Positions 17,896-26,126 of a stretch of 64,000 nt of DNA are shown piece after piece; the first letter of the stretch is position 1; each line of letters begins with the position of its first letter. This stretch comes from a bacterium M00.F.Ca.ET.205.01.1.1. GTDB taxonomy: Bacteria > Pseudomonadota > Alphaproteobacteria > Rhizobiales > Rhizobiaceae. Position numbers and translations under genes: made by a program. The notes under the pieces are model-generated. The model saw only the letters and a program-made list of their open reading frames with translations. It did not search any database and was not told the DNA's origin. The DNA is taken from the NCBI GenBank assembly GCA_004791255.1, contig SRUQ01000010.1, forward strand, positions 1 to 64,000, written 5' to 3'.

Positions 17896-18020
17896 CAATG
17901 GCCGTTGGGCGGGGCACGAATGGCAGGCAACCGGCCAATGAGCGCGACCAAACCTCCGGTTTATCTGTTTTCTAACCAATTGCCGCTATTGCCATGGCCT
18001 GAGCGGGAGCCAGGCCTTTG

Positions 18021-19049
18021 GTGGAAACGGATAAAATCGCCGCGCGCCGCGCGGTCATGCTGTCGGTCGTGGTGCCCTGCTACAACGAGCGGGACGGAGT
18101 GGCAGAGTTGCATCGCCGCGTCACCGCCGCATGCCAGCAGCAGGGTCCTTCCTACGAGATCGTGCTTGTCATCGACGGGGCCACCGACGGCACCCGCGAA
18201 GCGATCTTCGAACTGGCGGAACGGGACGATCACGTCGTCGCCATAGACCTTGCCCGCAATTACGGCCACCAGATCGCTTTGAGCGCCGGGCTCGAATTCT
18301 GCCGCGGCCAGCGCATTCTCATTCTCGATGCCGATCTCCAGGATCCGCCGGAACTGCTCGGCGCCATGATGGCGAAGATGGATGAAGGCTTCGACGTCGT
18401 TTACGGGCAGAGGGAGACGCGCGACGGCGAAGGCTGGTTCAAGCTCGCCTCCGCCTCTATGTTCTACCGCCTGCTGCGCCGCATGGTCGACGTCGACATC
18501 GCACCAAACACCGGTGATTTCAGGTTGATGAGCCGCCGCGCGCTCGATCACCTCAACGCCATGCCCGAGCGCTACCGGTTCATTCGCGGCATGGTGAGCT
18601 GGATCGGGCTGAAACAGGTCGCCTTCCCCTATGAGCGGCACCGGCGCTTCGCCGGCACCACCCACTATCCGCTGAAGAAGATGGTTCTTCTGGCGGTGGA
18701 CGCGATGACCAGCTTCTCCATCATGCCGTTGCGATTTGCCTCGCTGCTGGGAATGATGTTCGGCCTGCTCGGGCTGGTCGTGCTTGGCTATACGCTGCTT
18801 GAATGGTCGGCCGGCAACGTTGTGCCCGGCTGGACGAGCCTTGCCGCGATCATGCTGATCCTGGGCAGCGTCCAGCTTCTGGTGCTCGGCATTTTCGGTG
18901 AGTATCTCGGCCGCATGTACATGGAAACGAAGCGGCGACCGCTTTATTTCGTCAACGAGATCGTTTCGCGAAGCCAAGTGGCCGGCGAAGGCCAGGACCT
19001 GCCTGTCCACCGCCTCCAGGAGATGGTGAAACGGGCCGCGCGTGGTTGA
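18021..19049 (+). CDS. GT2 glycosyltransferase, GtrB/DPM1-like
   Basis: About 342 residues. The catalytic domain opens with LSVVVPCYNERDGVAELHRR and carries the metal-binding ILDADLQDPPELL (~95-107) and the acceptor region NTGDFRLMSRRALDHL. Two C-terminal membrane helices (~235-290) anchor it, as in bactoprenol glucosyltransferases. It is expected to load a sugar onto undecaprenyl phosphate on the cytoplasmic face. Start uncertain: TTG 18018, GTG 18021 or ATG 18057; GTG is chosen from the GGAG upstream. The next two genes continue the pathway. Confidence 0.87.
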   Translation: METDKIAARRAVMLSVVVPCYNERDGVAELHRRVTAACQQQGPSYEIVLVIDGATDGTREAIFELAERDDHVVAIDLARNYGHQIALSAGLEFCRGQRILILDADLQDPPELLGAMMAKMDEGFDVVYGQRETRDGEGWFKLASASMFYRLLRRMVDVDIAPNTGDFRLMSRRALDHLNAMPERYRFIRGMVSWIGLKQVAFPYERHRRFAGTTHYPLKKMVLLAVDAMTSFSIMPLRFASLLGMMFGLLGLVVLGYTLLEWSAGNVVPGWTSLAAIMLILGSVQLLVLGIFGEYLGRMYMETKRRPLYFVNEIVSRSQVAGEGQDLPVHRLQEMVKRAARG

Positions 19050-19054
19050 GGCGA

Positions 19055-19525
19055 ATGACGAAACTGCGCGACGGGAACGACATGGGCGGCGTGCGGTCGG
19101 CTTTTTCGCCTGATTTTGCGCGGATGCTGCGATTTGGCACCGTCGGGCTTCTCAACACGGCGCTGGGCTATTCGCTCATCCTGGCCGGGTTGAGGCTCGG
19201 CCTTGGCGACATCGCCGCCAACATGGCCGGCTATGCCGGCGGCCTTGCCCTTGGCTTCTTCCTGAACCGCCAATGGACCTTCGGCAGGGCTGGTGGCTTC
19301 CGCCCCGGCACGGCCATGCGCTATGCGATCACTTTTGTCGTTGCCTATGCCGCCAACCTGACGATCGTGATGTCGGCCATGTCGGCCGGCATGATCGAAA
19401 ACCCGTTCGTCCACCTGGCGGGAAACGTTGTTTACTCGGTCCTCTTCTATCTCGGCTCGGCGCGTTTCGTTTTTGTCGGCGCGGCCAATGGATTGAACGC
19501 GGAACCCCCTGGAACGGCGACATGA
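19055..19525 (+). CDS. GtrA-like lipid-linked sugar flippase
   Basis: 156 residues with four predicted membrane helices and the GtrA pattern: MLRFGTVGLLNTALGYSLIL, GYAGGLALGFFLNRQWTFGR and RYAITFVVAYAANL. GtrA proteins are thought to move polyprenyl-phosphate sugar across the inner membrane. It begins 5 bp after the GT2 gene and its stop overlaps the next start by 4 bp (ATGA), so all three genes form one operon. Confidence 0.87.
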   Translation: MTKLRDGNDMGGVRSAFSPDFARMLRFGTVGLLNTALGYSLILAGLRLGLGDIAANMAGYAGGLALGFFLNRQWTFGRAGGFRPGTAMRYAITFVVAYAANLTIVMSAMSAGMIENPFVHLAGNVVYSVLFYLGSARFVFVGAANGLNAEPPGTAT

Positions 19526-21012
19526 ACAGGGCCGACGCAATCGTTCCGGCCTTCTCGCCGCTCGCGGACACACAGCGTGCCAGGCTGATATTCTGCCTGA
19601 TCGGTGCCTGCGTCATGGCGACGGTTCTGGCCGCCTTTGGCAGTTTGACGCTGCAGGACCCCGACAGTTGGTGGCATGTCAAGGTAGGGCTGGATTTGCT
19701 AGCAAACCGGACGCCTCCCACCGTCGACACCTATTCCCACACCTTCGCCGGCCAACCCTGGATCGCGAAGGAATGGCTTGGGCAGGTGCTGCTCGCCCTT
19801 GCCTATGGCGCGGGTGGCTGGAACGGCGTCGTCACGCTGATCATTGGCACGATCTGCCTTGCGGTGTTCCTGTCGGGATGGTTCCTCAGCGCGCATCTGA
19901 AGCCCATTCTGGCGGCGGCGCTGGCGTTCGTGGCGGCGTTCCTGATCAGTCCGATCTTTACGGCGCGCCCACATGTCTTCACCTTGCCGATCATCGTCGT
20001 CTGGACGGCAATGCTGTTCCGCGCCGCGCAGGAGGAAAAGGCCCCGCCCTTGTGGCTGCTCGGACTTGTCGTTCTGTGGGCGAACCTGCATGCCACCTTC
20101 ACGCTGAGCTTCGTCATCGCCGCCTTCGCCGGCCTCGATCTCCTGGCGCGCACCGGCCTGTCGAAGCCCGCGCTTCTGGCGAAGTGGGTGGCGTTCGGCC
20201 TGCTTTGCCCGCTGGTCAGCCTGCTGCACCCCTACGGCGTGAAAGCCATCCTGGCCACGCTCACCGTTGCTTATGGCAACGAGGCGGTGCCGCTTATTCA
20301 GGAATGGCTGCCGTTCAATGCCCAGGAGCAGCATTTCCAGGAGGCCGCGATTCTTGTGGGGCTTTTCGGGCTTCTGACGTCACGGCTGCGGATCGGCTGG
20401 GCCAAGGCGCTGTTCATCGTCTTCACTTTGCATGTCTATCTGTCACACCAGCGCTTCGTATACCTGTTCTTCCTGCTCGTCCCACTGGTGATCGCGGTCG
20501 AGGTCGCGCGGCAATACCCCTCGCTCTCGACAAACGCATGGCTGGCGGAAAAGCGCGATGGGCTGGAAAGGTTTTTCGCCCGGCAGTTCCATATGATCTG
20601 CGGCGCAGCCGCCGTCCTGCTGGTCGGCGCGGTGCTGGCGCTCAACAGCGCCTATCAGGTCGCGCCGAGCCCGAAGACGTCGGCCAGTGGCGCACTCGCC
20701 TTCGCGCAGGACCATCATCTGTCCGGCAACGTGCTGAATTCCTACAATTTCGGCGGCACGCTAATCTTCCACGGCATCAAGACCTATATTGACGGCAGGA
20801 CGGACCAGCTGTTCCTGGACGGGTTTACAAAAGCCGATGACGAAACGGGCCGCAGCGGCGGCAGGCCGCTGCTCGAGGCGCGGCTAAAGAAATACGCCAT
20901 CGGCTGGGCCCTGTTGTCGGCCGACGACAGCCGCATCCCCTTCTTCGAGGAACTGGGCTGGAAACGGGCCTATGCGGACGACTACGCCGTGATCTATCTG
21001 CCCGGAGCCTGA
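19522..21012 (+). CDS. Polytopic membrane protein, predicted GT-C glycosyltransferase
   Basis: 496 residues with about 9-11 membrane helices. After the first helix comes an acidic motif, LQDPDSWWHVKVGLDLL, then VDTYSHTFAGQPWIAKEWLG. The arrangement of an Asp-rich loop after helix 1 and a soluble C-terminal domain (~410-496) resembles GT-C enzymes that use polyprenyl-phosphate sugars. In Gtr cassettes this third position holds the transferase that adds the sugar to the glycan in the periplasm. That role is inferred from position; the family is not characterised. Confidence 0.65.
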   Translation: MNRADAIVPAFSPLADTQRARLIFCLIGACVMATVLAAFGSLTLQDPDSWWHVKVGLDLLANRTPPTVDTYSHTFAGQPWIAKEWLGQVLLALAYGAGGWNGVVTLIIGTICLAVFLSGWFLSAHLKPILAAALAFVAAFLISPIFTARPHVFTLPIIVVWTAMLFRAAQEEKAPPLWLLGLVVLWANLHATFTLSFVIAAFAGLDLLARTGLSKPALLAKWVAFGLLCPLVSLLHPYGVKAILATLTVAYGNEAVPLIQEWLPFNAQEQHFQEAAILVGLFGLLTSRLRIGWAKALFIVFTLHVYLSHQRFVYLFFLLVPLVIAVEVARQYPSLSTNAWLAEKRDGLERFFARQFHMICGAAAVLLVGAVLALNSAYQVAPSPKTSASGALAFAQDHHLSGNVLNSYNFGGTLIFHGIKTYIDGRTDQLFLDGFTKADDETGRSGGRPLLEARLKKYAIGWALLSADDSRIPFFEELGWKRAYADDYAVIYLPGA

Positions 21013-21093
21013 TGCTGCAGTGCACGCGCCAGCCGGCGTCGAACCCGAGCATTTGCCTTGACACTCATGTTGCACTGCAGCAAAATCGGGTTC
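21013..21093 (+). promoter_or_regulatory. Promoter with interleaved inverted repeats before the acyltransferase
   Basis: TTGACA (21058-21063), 17 bp, then CAAAAT (21081-21086) form a good sigma-70-type promoter. Two perfect inverted repeats interlock around it: TGCTGCAGTGCA (21013-21024) with TGCACTGCAGCA (21071-21082), and GAACCCGA (21041-21048) with TCGGGTTC (21086-21093). The first dyad's right arm lies within the spacer and touches the -10 box, suiting a looping repressor site. The two stems together would be a pseudoknot if transcribed. Confidence 0.5.
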
Positions 21094-21221
21094 CCAAGGG
21101 ACAGGCCATTGTTGAAACCGACTAGTCAGGATTTTTCGCAACGCCGGAACACCGCCATATCGTGCGGAGCATCGGGTTTCAGCGCACGCCGGCCGCCCGT
21201 TGCGGCGCACGAACCGAGCGC

Positions 21222-23138
21222 ATGAACTACAGGCGCGACATCGACGGGCTGCGGGCCATAGCGGTGCTGCCCGTTGTCCTTTTCCATTTTGGCGTGTCCG
21301 CCATTCCCGGCGGCTTCACCGGCGTCGACATCTTCTTCGTCATATCGGGCTACCTGATCAGCGGCAGCCTGCTCGACGATCTCGAGCGGGGCCAGTTCTC
21401 GATCGGCCGCTTCTACTGGCGCCGCGCACGGCGCATCCTGCCGGCGCTGACCTTCGTCATCCTGCTGGCGGGCATCGCCGCCTGGTTCATCCTGCTGCCG
21501 TCGGACCTGCACGAATTCAGCCTCAGCGTCATCGCGGCCTCGACCTTCTGGTCCAACATCTATTTCTGGAAGACCACGAACTATTTCTCGATCGACGCTG
21601 AATTGCGGCCGTTGCTGCACACATGGTCGCTCTCGGTCGAAGAGCAGTACTACATCTTCGCGCCAATCCTGATGTACCTGATCTACCGGTATTTCTCCCG
21701 GAGATGGCTGACGGTACTGCTGCCGATCACGATCGGCAGCTTTGCGCTCGCGGTCATGGCAACCTGGCTCGCGCCGACCGCGGGTTTCTACCTGTTGCCG
21801 ACACGCATATGGGAGCTGGCGCTGGGTGCGATGCTCATGCTGAAGAAACCGCCGGCGCTTGCCAGCCGGCCGGCGATGGAACTGATCGGCCTCGCGGGCT
21901 TTGCCCTGATCGGCATCGGCTTCGCGGCCATTTCGGAGAGCGACCCCTTTCCAGGCTACAATGCGCTGCTTCCTTGTGTCGGCACGGCGCTGCTCATCTA
22001 TGCGGGCCATCGTCGGCCAGGCGTGGACACGCCGGCAACCCTTGCCACCCGGGTGCTCCAGTTCGCCCCGCTGGTGTGGGTGGGCCTCATTTCCTATTCG
22101 CTCTACCTCGTTCACTGGCCGATCAATTCATTCGTCCACTATCTCTCGCTGAAGACCATCGGCGTGCCGACGATCCTGGCCATGACGGTGGCCAGCTTCG
22201 CCTTGGCGGCATTTTCCTGGAAATATGTCGAGCAGCCGTTTCGCCGCAAAGGCGCGTTCACCGCGCCGTTGCCCATTTTCGCCTTCTCGGCGAGCGCCAT
22301 CGCGCTGCTTTGCATGGCGGGCGTGGCCGGTGCGCTCGGCAACGGTTTTCCGCAACGCTTCCCGGATTTTTCGACGGAGCGCGTCCGGGTCGGTGACTGG
22401 CGCAACGGCGTCTGCTTCAATGAAGGCGGGAGCCGGATCGAGGACTGGAATCTCGCCGGCTGCACCCGCACCAGCGGCTTTGACACCAATGTGCTTCTAT
22501 GGGGTGATTCCTTTGCCGCCCACTATGTCTCGGGCCTCGAAGCCAACGCCCAGAGAATCCAGGCCAACGTCATCCAGTACACCTATGCCGGCTGTCCGCC
22601 CGACCTCACCTATTTCTCCTATGCCCGGCCTGCCTGCACCCGCTTCAACGAACGGGCCCTCTCGGTCATCCACGACGCCAACATTCAAGCGGTGATCCTG
22701 AGCGGCCGATGGACCGACTATGAAGTCAGGGGGTTCGACGGCCTGCAGAAGACGATCGACCGGCTTCATGACATGGGCGTCAAGGTCTATGTCATCGGCC
22801 AGTCCCCGGAGTTCGTGGCCGACGTCCAGAAAATCGCTTTCTTTGCAAAACGGGAAGGTGCCGCGAATACATCCTGGCCGATGGCCATGGATCCCGACAT
22901 CAACAAACGCGTGCTGCCGTTTGCCAAGGGCGCCACGTTCATAGATCCGCTGGCCTATCTCTGCGACGCCGCCGGCTGTTCCTACGCCGATGCCGGCAAC
23001 AAGCAATTTCTTTACTTCGACTATGGCCACTTCTCTTCGGCCGGTGCGACGCTGGCCATCTCGAAATACTGGCCGAGCTTTGCCGCCGGCGGCGAAGTCG
23101 CAAAGGCCAAGGAGCGATCGCCGACCGTTACCCAATGA
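21222..23138 (+). CDS. OafA/YrhL-like acyltransferase with SGNH-type C-terminal domain
   Basis: 638 residues. The N-terminal ~370 residues are the acyltransferase-3 membrane domain, with RRDIDGLRAIAVLPVVLFHF (catalytic His), FFVISGYLISGSLLDDL, the RRARRILPAL motif and SLSVEEQYYIFAP. The C-terminal ~230 residues form a periplasmic SGNH-like domain: LLWGDSFAAHY supplies the GDS nucleophile motif and FDYGHFSSAGA the D/H block. These enzymes O-acetylate glycans across the membrane. Start at ATG 21222 matches the family N-terminus; an upstream open stretch is ignored. Confidence 0.9.
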   Translation: MNYRRDIDGLRAIAVLPVVLFHFGVSAIPGGFTGVDIFFVISGYLISGSLLDDLERGQFSIGRFYWRRARRILPALTFVILLAGIAAWFILLPSDLHEFSLSVIAASTFWSNIYFWKTTNYFSIDAELRPLLHTWSLSVEEQYYIFAPILMYLIYRYFSRRWLTVLLPITIGSFALAVMATWLAPTAGFYLLPTRIWELALGAMLMLKKPPALASRPAMELIGLAGFALIGIGFAAISESDPFPGYNALLPCVGTALLIYAGHRRPGVDTPATLATRVLQFAPLVWVGLISYSLYLVHWPINSFVHYLSLKTIGVPTILAMTVASFALAAFSWKYVEQPFRRKGAFTAPLPIFAFSASAIALLCMAGVAGALGNGFPQRFPDFSTERVRVGDWRNGVCFNEGGSRIEDWNLAGCTRTSGFDTNVLLWGDSFAAHYVSGLEANAQRIQANVIQYTYAGCPPDLTYFSYARPACTRFNERALSVIHDANIQAVILSGRWTDYEVRGFDGLQKTIDRLHDMGVKVYVIGQSPEFVADVQKIAFFAKREGAANTSWPMAMDPDINKRVLPFAKGATFIDPLAYLCDAAGCSYADAGNKQFLYFDYGHFSSAGATLAISKYWPSFAAGGEVAKAKERSPTVTQ

Positions 23139-23212
23139 GCTGTCGCAGCCTGTGTTGTGAGACCGGTTTGCGATTGCCCGAAGCCATGCCGCCGTGATAA
23201 CGAGGCTGCTGC

Positions 23213-23286
23213 GCGGGTATGATGTAATGGTAGCCTGTCAGCTTCCCAAGCTGAACGCGCGGGTTCGATTCCCGCTACCCGCTCCA
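23213..23286 (+). tRNA. tRNA-Gly, anticodon CCC
   Basis: A 74-nt cloverleaf with encoded CCA. The acceptor arms GCGGGTA and TACCCGC pair perfectly, the anticodon stem is CAGC/GCTG with the 7-nt loop TTCCCAA giving anticodon CCC (reads GGG), and the T arm holds the GGTTCGATTCC consensus. The discriminator is T followed by CCA. It stands alone between the acyltransferase and the sulfotransferase genes. Confidence 0.95.
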
Positions 23287-23327
23287 GCTTGCACAGCGGC
23301 CTTTCATGCCCATCGACGTGACGCGCT

Positions 23328-24086
23328 TTAGGCTTGGCTGATCCGCATCTGCTTCTTCAGCAGGAACCGGGCGAGGTTGCCGAGGTTGCGCGGCGCCACG
23401 GTTTCAGGGAGATGGGCCAGCAGGTCCTTGGACCTGGCGTCGTCATGGAACCGCTCCACCCATTCTTCCGTGCGGGTGTCCCGTTGCAGCCGCAGATCGG
23501 TCTCGAACTCTCCCTCCGGCATTTCAACCGACAATTGCCGGGCCACCGATGCGACGTAAGCACGGGGATCGTCCAAGAGGTCCTCATAGAAGAAATGGTC
23601 GTAAGGCAGGTCGGTCATGCGCAGATAAGCCTCCCAGAAGGCATAGCTCTGCCCAATCAGGAAATAGGCCTGGCAGATGCCGGCAAAGTCATACTGCGGC
23701 TCATCCGCACTGGTCATCGTGCTCCGCCATTGGCCCGATGCCTTGGCCCGGCAATAGGAAATCGCCTGACGGAGGCGATCCCGCCTTTCCAGCAGGATCA
23801 AACCCATCCGATGGCGCCTGATGCATTCGGCGAGGAAGTCGACGCCGTATTTCGCCTGCGACCAATGAAGGTGGCGCGGGAACAGCTTTACGGCGAACCG
23901 GCCATTTGCGGTGCCGCCGCGATCGATCACAGCGGCAAGAAGCTCATCGAACGATTTCGGCTTGAACCCCAGATTGTCGGTGTCGAGCCACTCGGCCGAC
24001 TGGCCCAGTATTCCGGTGCTGTTTGCAAGGCTGCCAAGCCATTCTGAGCCGCTGCGGGCCTCGGTCAGTATTGCTACGCCTTTCAT
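23328..24086 (-). CDS. Stf0-type sulfotransferase
   Basis: 252 residues. The N-terminus GVAILTEARSGSEWLGSLAN is the 5'-phosphosulfate-binding loop (RSGS), followed by FAVKLFPRHLHW and LILLERRDRLRQAISYCRAK, which fits the 3'-phosphate site with the arginine and serine pattern of the Stf0 group. It should move sulfate from PAPS to a sugar hydroxyl. ATG 24086 puts the loop at the expected distance from the N-terminus; GTG 24116 is also possible. The preceding glycan-decoration genes suggest a surface polysaccharide substrate, which is inference. Confidence 0.78.
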   Translation of the reverse strand: MKGVAILTEARSGSEWLGSLANSTGILGQSAEWLDTDNLGFKPKSFDELLAAVIDRGGTANGRFAVKLFPRHLHWSQAKYGVDFLAECIRRHRMGLILLERRDRLRQAISYCRAKASGQWRSTMTSADEPQYDFAGICQAYFLIGQSYAFWEAYLRMTDLPYDHFFYEDLLDDPRAYVASVARQLSVEMPEGEFETDLRLQRDTRTEEWVERFHDDARSKDLLAHLPETVAPRNLGNLARFLLKKQMRISQA

Positions 24087-24318
24087 GCGCAGCGATGACC
24101 CGCTGCCTGCAGGCACAGGCGCGCGGACGCCTCTCGAATATCCCTCGGCATGGTCATACCTCCGTTCAAGCGCGGCTTAAGAAGGCGGACCCGGTTCCAA
24201 GGCCCGGCTCAAAGCTCTGCCATGCCAGGCGACCCGCAAAACCTTCGTTTTCCGGCGAGGCCGGGCGCGACCGAACGGCTCGGCCGCCCGCGGTGGCCGA
24301 TTTGTTATTGCTGTATCG

Positions 24319-24354
24319 TTGTAGCGGTTCCGTGCTTTCACAGAACCGCTACAA
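24319..24354. other. 12-bp hairpin downstream of the Arg-rich protein gene
   Basis: TTGTAGCGGTTC and GAACCGCTACAA pair perfectly around a 12-nt loop, 28 bp past the stop of the minus-strand gene at 24383. No T-run is seen on either strand. The remaining ~230 bp up to the sulfotransferase start show no other feature. Confidence 0.5.
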
Positions 24355-24382
24355 GTGCCTTCCACATGATCATGCCATGGCT

Positions 24383-24709
24383 TCAGAGCCAGAGGCCGAT
24401 CCATACGCGTTCGCGCCAGCAGCGGACACGGCGGCGGCCATGGCGCCAATAACTGCGGCAGACCCTGCGCCAGCCGCGGCGCCGCCCGTGGCGACGACCG
24501 TGCCAATGATGTCCGTAGCGATGCGAGATCTGCTCCGCCTCGACCGGATCGTCGCCTTCGAAAACGGCGGGGTCCGGCTTGTCGAGCTCATCCAGAATTC
24601 CGTTGCCGCCGGGGACTCCGGCCACCGCCTTGGCGGGCCTGGCCAGGCCTGCGAATGCGACCGCCCCCGCAACGCCAAGCATTCCAGCAAGAAATAACCG
24701 ACGTTCCAT
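24383..24709 (-). CDS. Small exported Arg/Trp/His-rich protein
   Basis: 108 residues. MERRLFLAGMLGVAGAVAFA looks like a signal peptide, with likely cleavage after ARPAKA. A short acidic linker (ELDKPDPAVFEGDDPVEAEQ) is followed by a ~45-residue tail very rich in Arg, Trp and His: HHWHGRRHGRRRGWRR and RHGRRRVRCWRERVW. GGGAGG lies 5-6 nt before the ATG, so it is probably translated. Comparable rhizobial proteins have been given a protamine-like label by automatic annotation because of the Arg runs. The tail could bind nucleic acid, polyphosphate or acidic glycan; function unknown. Confidence 0.7.
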   Translation of the reverse strand: MERRLFLAGMLGVAGAVAFAGLARPAKAVAGVPGGNGILDELDKPDPAVFEGDDPVEAEQISHRYGHHWHGRRHGRRRGWRRVCRSYWRHGRRRVRCWRERVWIGLWL

Positions 24710-24818
24710 CAAAACCTCCCGAGTTGTCAGGCATCGGCCTCTCGTTCCCCGGTTCAAAAAACAGCGCCAGCGAGAATACCGATGGCGCCAAACGCCCCAG
24801 AGCCAATTTTGGTTCCAG

Positions 24819-25808
24819 TCATCCCACTTCGCGCAGGATGAAATCGTGCAGCATCTTGGCCGCCGGCGACAGCGCGCGGTTCTTCACCGTGATCAGGCTG
24901 TAGGGCCGGACCTCGATGTCGAATTCGGTCTGGACGACATCGATGGCCCCGGCCAGGCCTTCAGGATTCTGGATGAATTTCGCCACCTGCACGGAGACAG
25001 GGGCGATGGCGTCGGACTGCGCGACCATGACGAGGGTCAAAAGCAGCGAGCTGGTGTTAAGGATGCGGTCCGGCAGCGCGATGTTGCGGTTGAGGAAATT
25101 GCTTTCCATAGCCTGGCGCAGCGGCGACCCGCCCGACTGGAAAACCCAGTCATAGGCGGCGGTGTCCTCCAGCCGAACGACCTTGCTTTTGGTCAGCGGA
25201 TGGCCGCGACGGACGATCAGGCAGGCCTTCTCGACGCCGATGACGCGCGATTCGAACAGCCGCGGATTGAGGTCGTCGGGGATGCGCGCGATGATGAAAT
25301 CATGGCGCGTGGCGATCAGTTCGCGCGCCAGCACGTTGGAAGTCTCGACCTGCATGGTGATCTCGATGCGGGGATAGATACGGCGGATTTCGCGGATCGC
25401 CGGCACTGCAAGCTCGATCGCCGGCGCCGTCACCGCGCCCAGGAACACCGAACCGCCCTTGCCCGACTTAAGCTCCGATATCTCGCGCTCGACTTCGCGC
25501 ATTTCCAGCAGGATGGAGCGTGCGCGCCGGGCCAGAGCCTTGCCATAGGGCGTCAAGGTGATGCCGCGCGGCAGCCTTTCGCACAGCTTGACCTCCAGCA
25601 CGGCCTCCATTTCGGCAATCACGCGCGAGGCGGCAGGCTGTGAAATGTTCATGACCTGGGCCGCCGCGCTCACCCGGCCGTGATCGTCCAAAGCCACGAT
25701 CATGCGCATGTGGCGCAGGCTGAGCCCGCTGCGCAGCAAGGTTTCGCCGTCGCCCGGGGTCTCACTGTAACCATTTGGACCTGCTGCTGGATTCCGTGAT
25801 GCTGCCAT
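24819..25808 (-). CDS. gbpR: LysR-family regulator, GbpR-like
   Basis: 329 residues. The HTH (~30-90) is LSLRHMRMIVALDDHGRVSA with MNISQPAASRVIAEME; the effector domain is a periplasmic-binding fold, including GAVTAPAIELAVPAIREIRR and LIVRRGHPLTKSKVVRLED. It is divergent from chvE with 318 bp between, the same layout as gbpR-chvE in Agrobacterium, where GbpR controls chvE in response to sugars. The symbol rests on family plus this synteny. An AGGG-type site lies ahead of the ATG. Confidence 0.82.
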   Translation of the reverse strand: MAASRNPAAGPNGYSETPGDGETLLRSGLSLRHMRMIVALDDHGRVSAAAQVMNISQPAASRVIAEMEAVLEVKLCERLPRGITLTPYGKALARRARSILLEMREVEREISELKSGKGGSVFLGAVTAPAIELAVPAIREIRRIYPRIEITMQVETSNVLARELIATRHDFIIARIPDDLNPRLFESRVIGVEKACLIVRRGHPLTKSKVVRLEDTAAYDWVFQSGGSPLRQAMESNFLNRNIALPDRILNTSSLLLTLVMVAQSDAIAPVSVQVAKFIQNPEGLAGAIDVVQTEFDIEVRPYSLITVKNRALSPAAKMLHDFILREVG

Positions 25809-26126
25809 GGTTTTGCCCTGCGTTCGCTGGTCGCCAGACCGGTCGTGTGGCGGCGCCCCTTATTACTCCCCTAGCATATACCAATCATGATATAGCAATC
25901 ATCAAAGATCGCATTTGACAGTTATGTCAAACGGACCCACCCTTCGCGCGTCCTGGGGTGTCTCAGTCGATAGCGAGGAAAATCGTATCGATTGAAAAGT
26001 GGTGTTCCAGGGCCGATTGGGAGGATACCGGAGATCGATAGACGACAGTGGCGCTTGCGCTTCTGCTCGACTGCGCGGCCCGAGAAGCCCCGAAGTGTCG
26101 CGTCCATCAACCAGGGAGAGTTTACT
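25809..26126. promoter_or_regulatory. gbpR-chvE divergent control region with perfect dyad
   Basis: No gene lies in these 318 bp. A perfect dyad TTTGACA-GTTA-TGTCAAA occupies 25914-25931; its left arm includes TTGACA and could overlap a -35 box. Upstream, 25876-25902 has the direct repeats CCAATCAT and GCAATCAT flanking TGATATA, in an AT-rich patch unlike the surrounding sequence, as LysR binding regions often are. The GGGAGAG ribosome site of chvE is at its right end. The dyad is the best candidate site for GbpR. Confidence 0.55.

Noticed and set aside
23213..23286. tRNA-Gly as an integration site of a mobile island
   Set aside because: No integrase is seen and no copy of the tRNA 3' end occurs elsewhere in the window.
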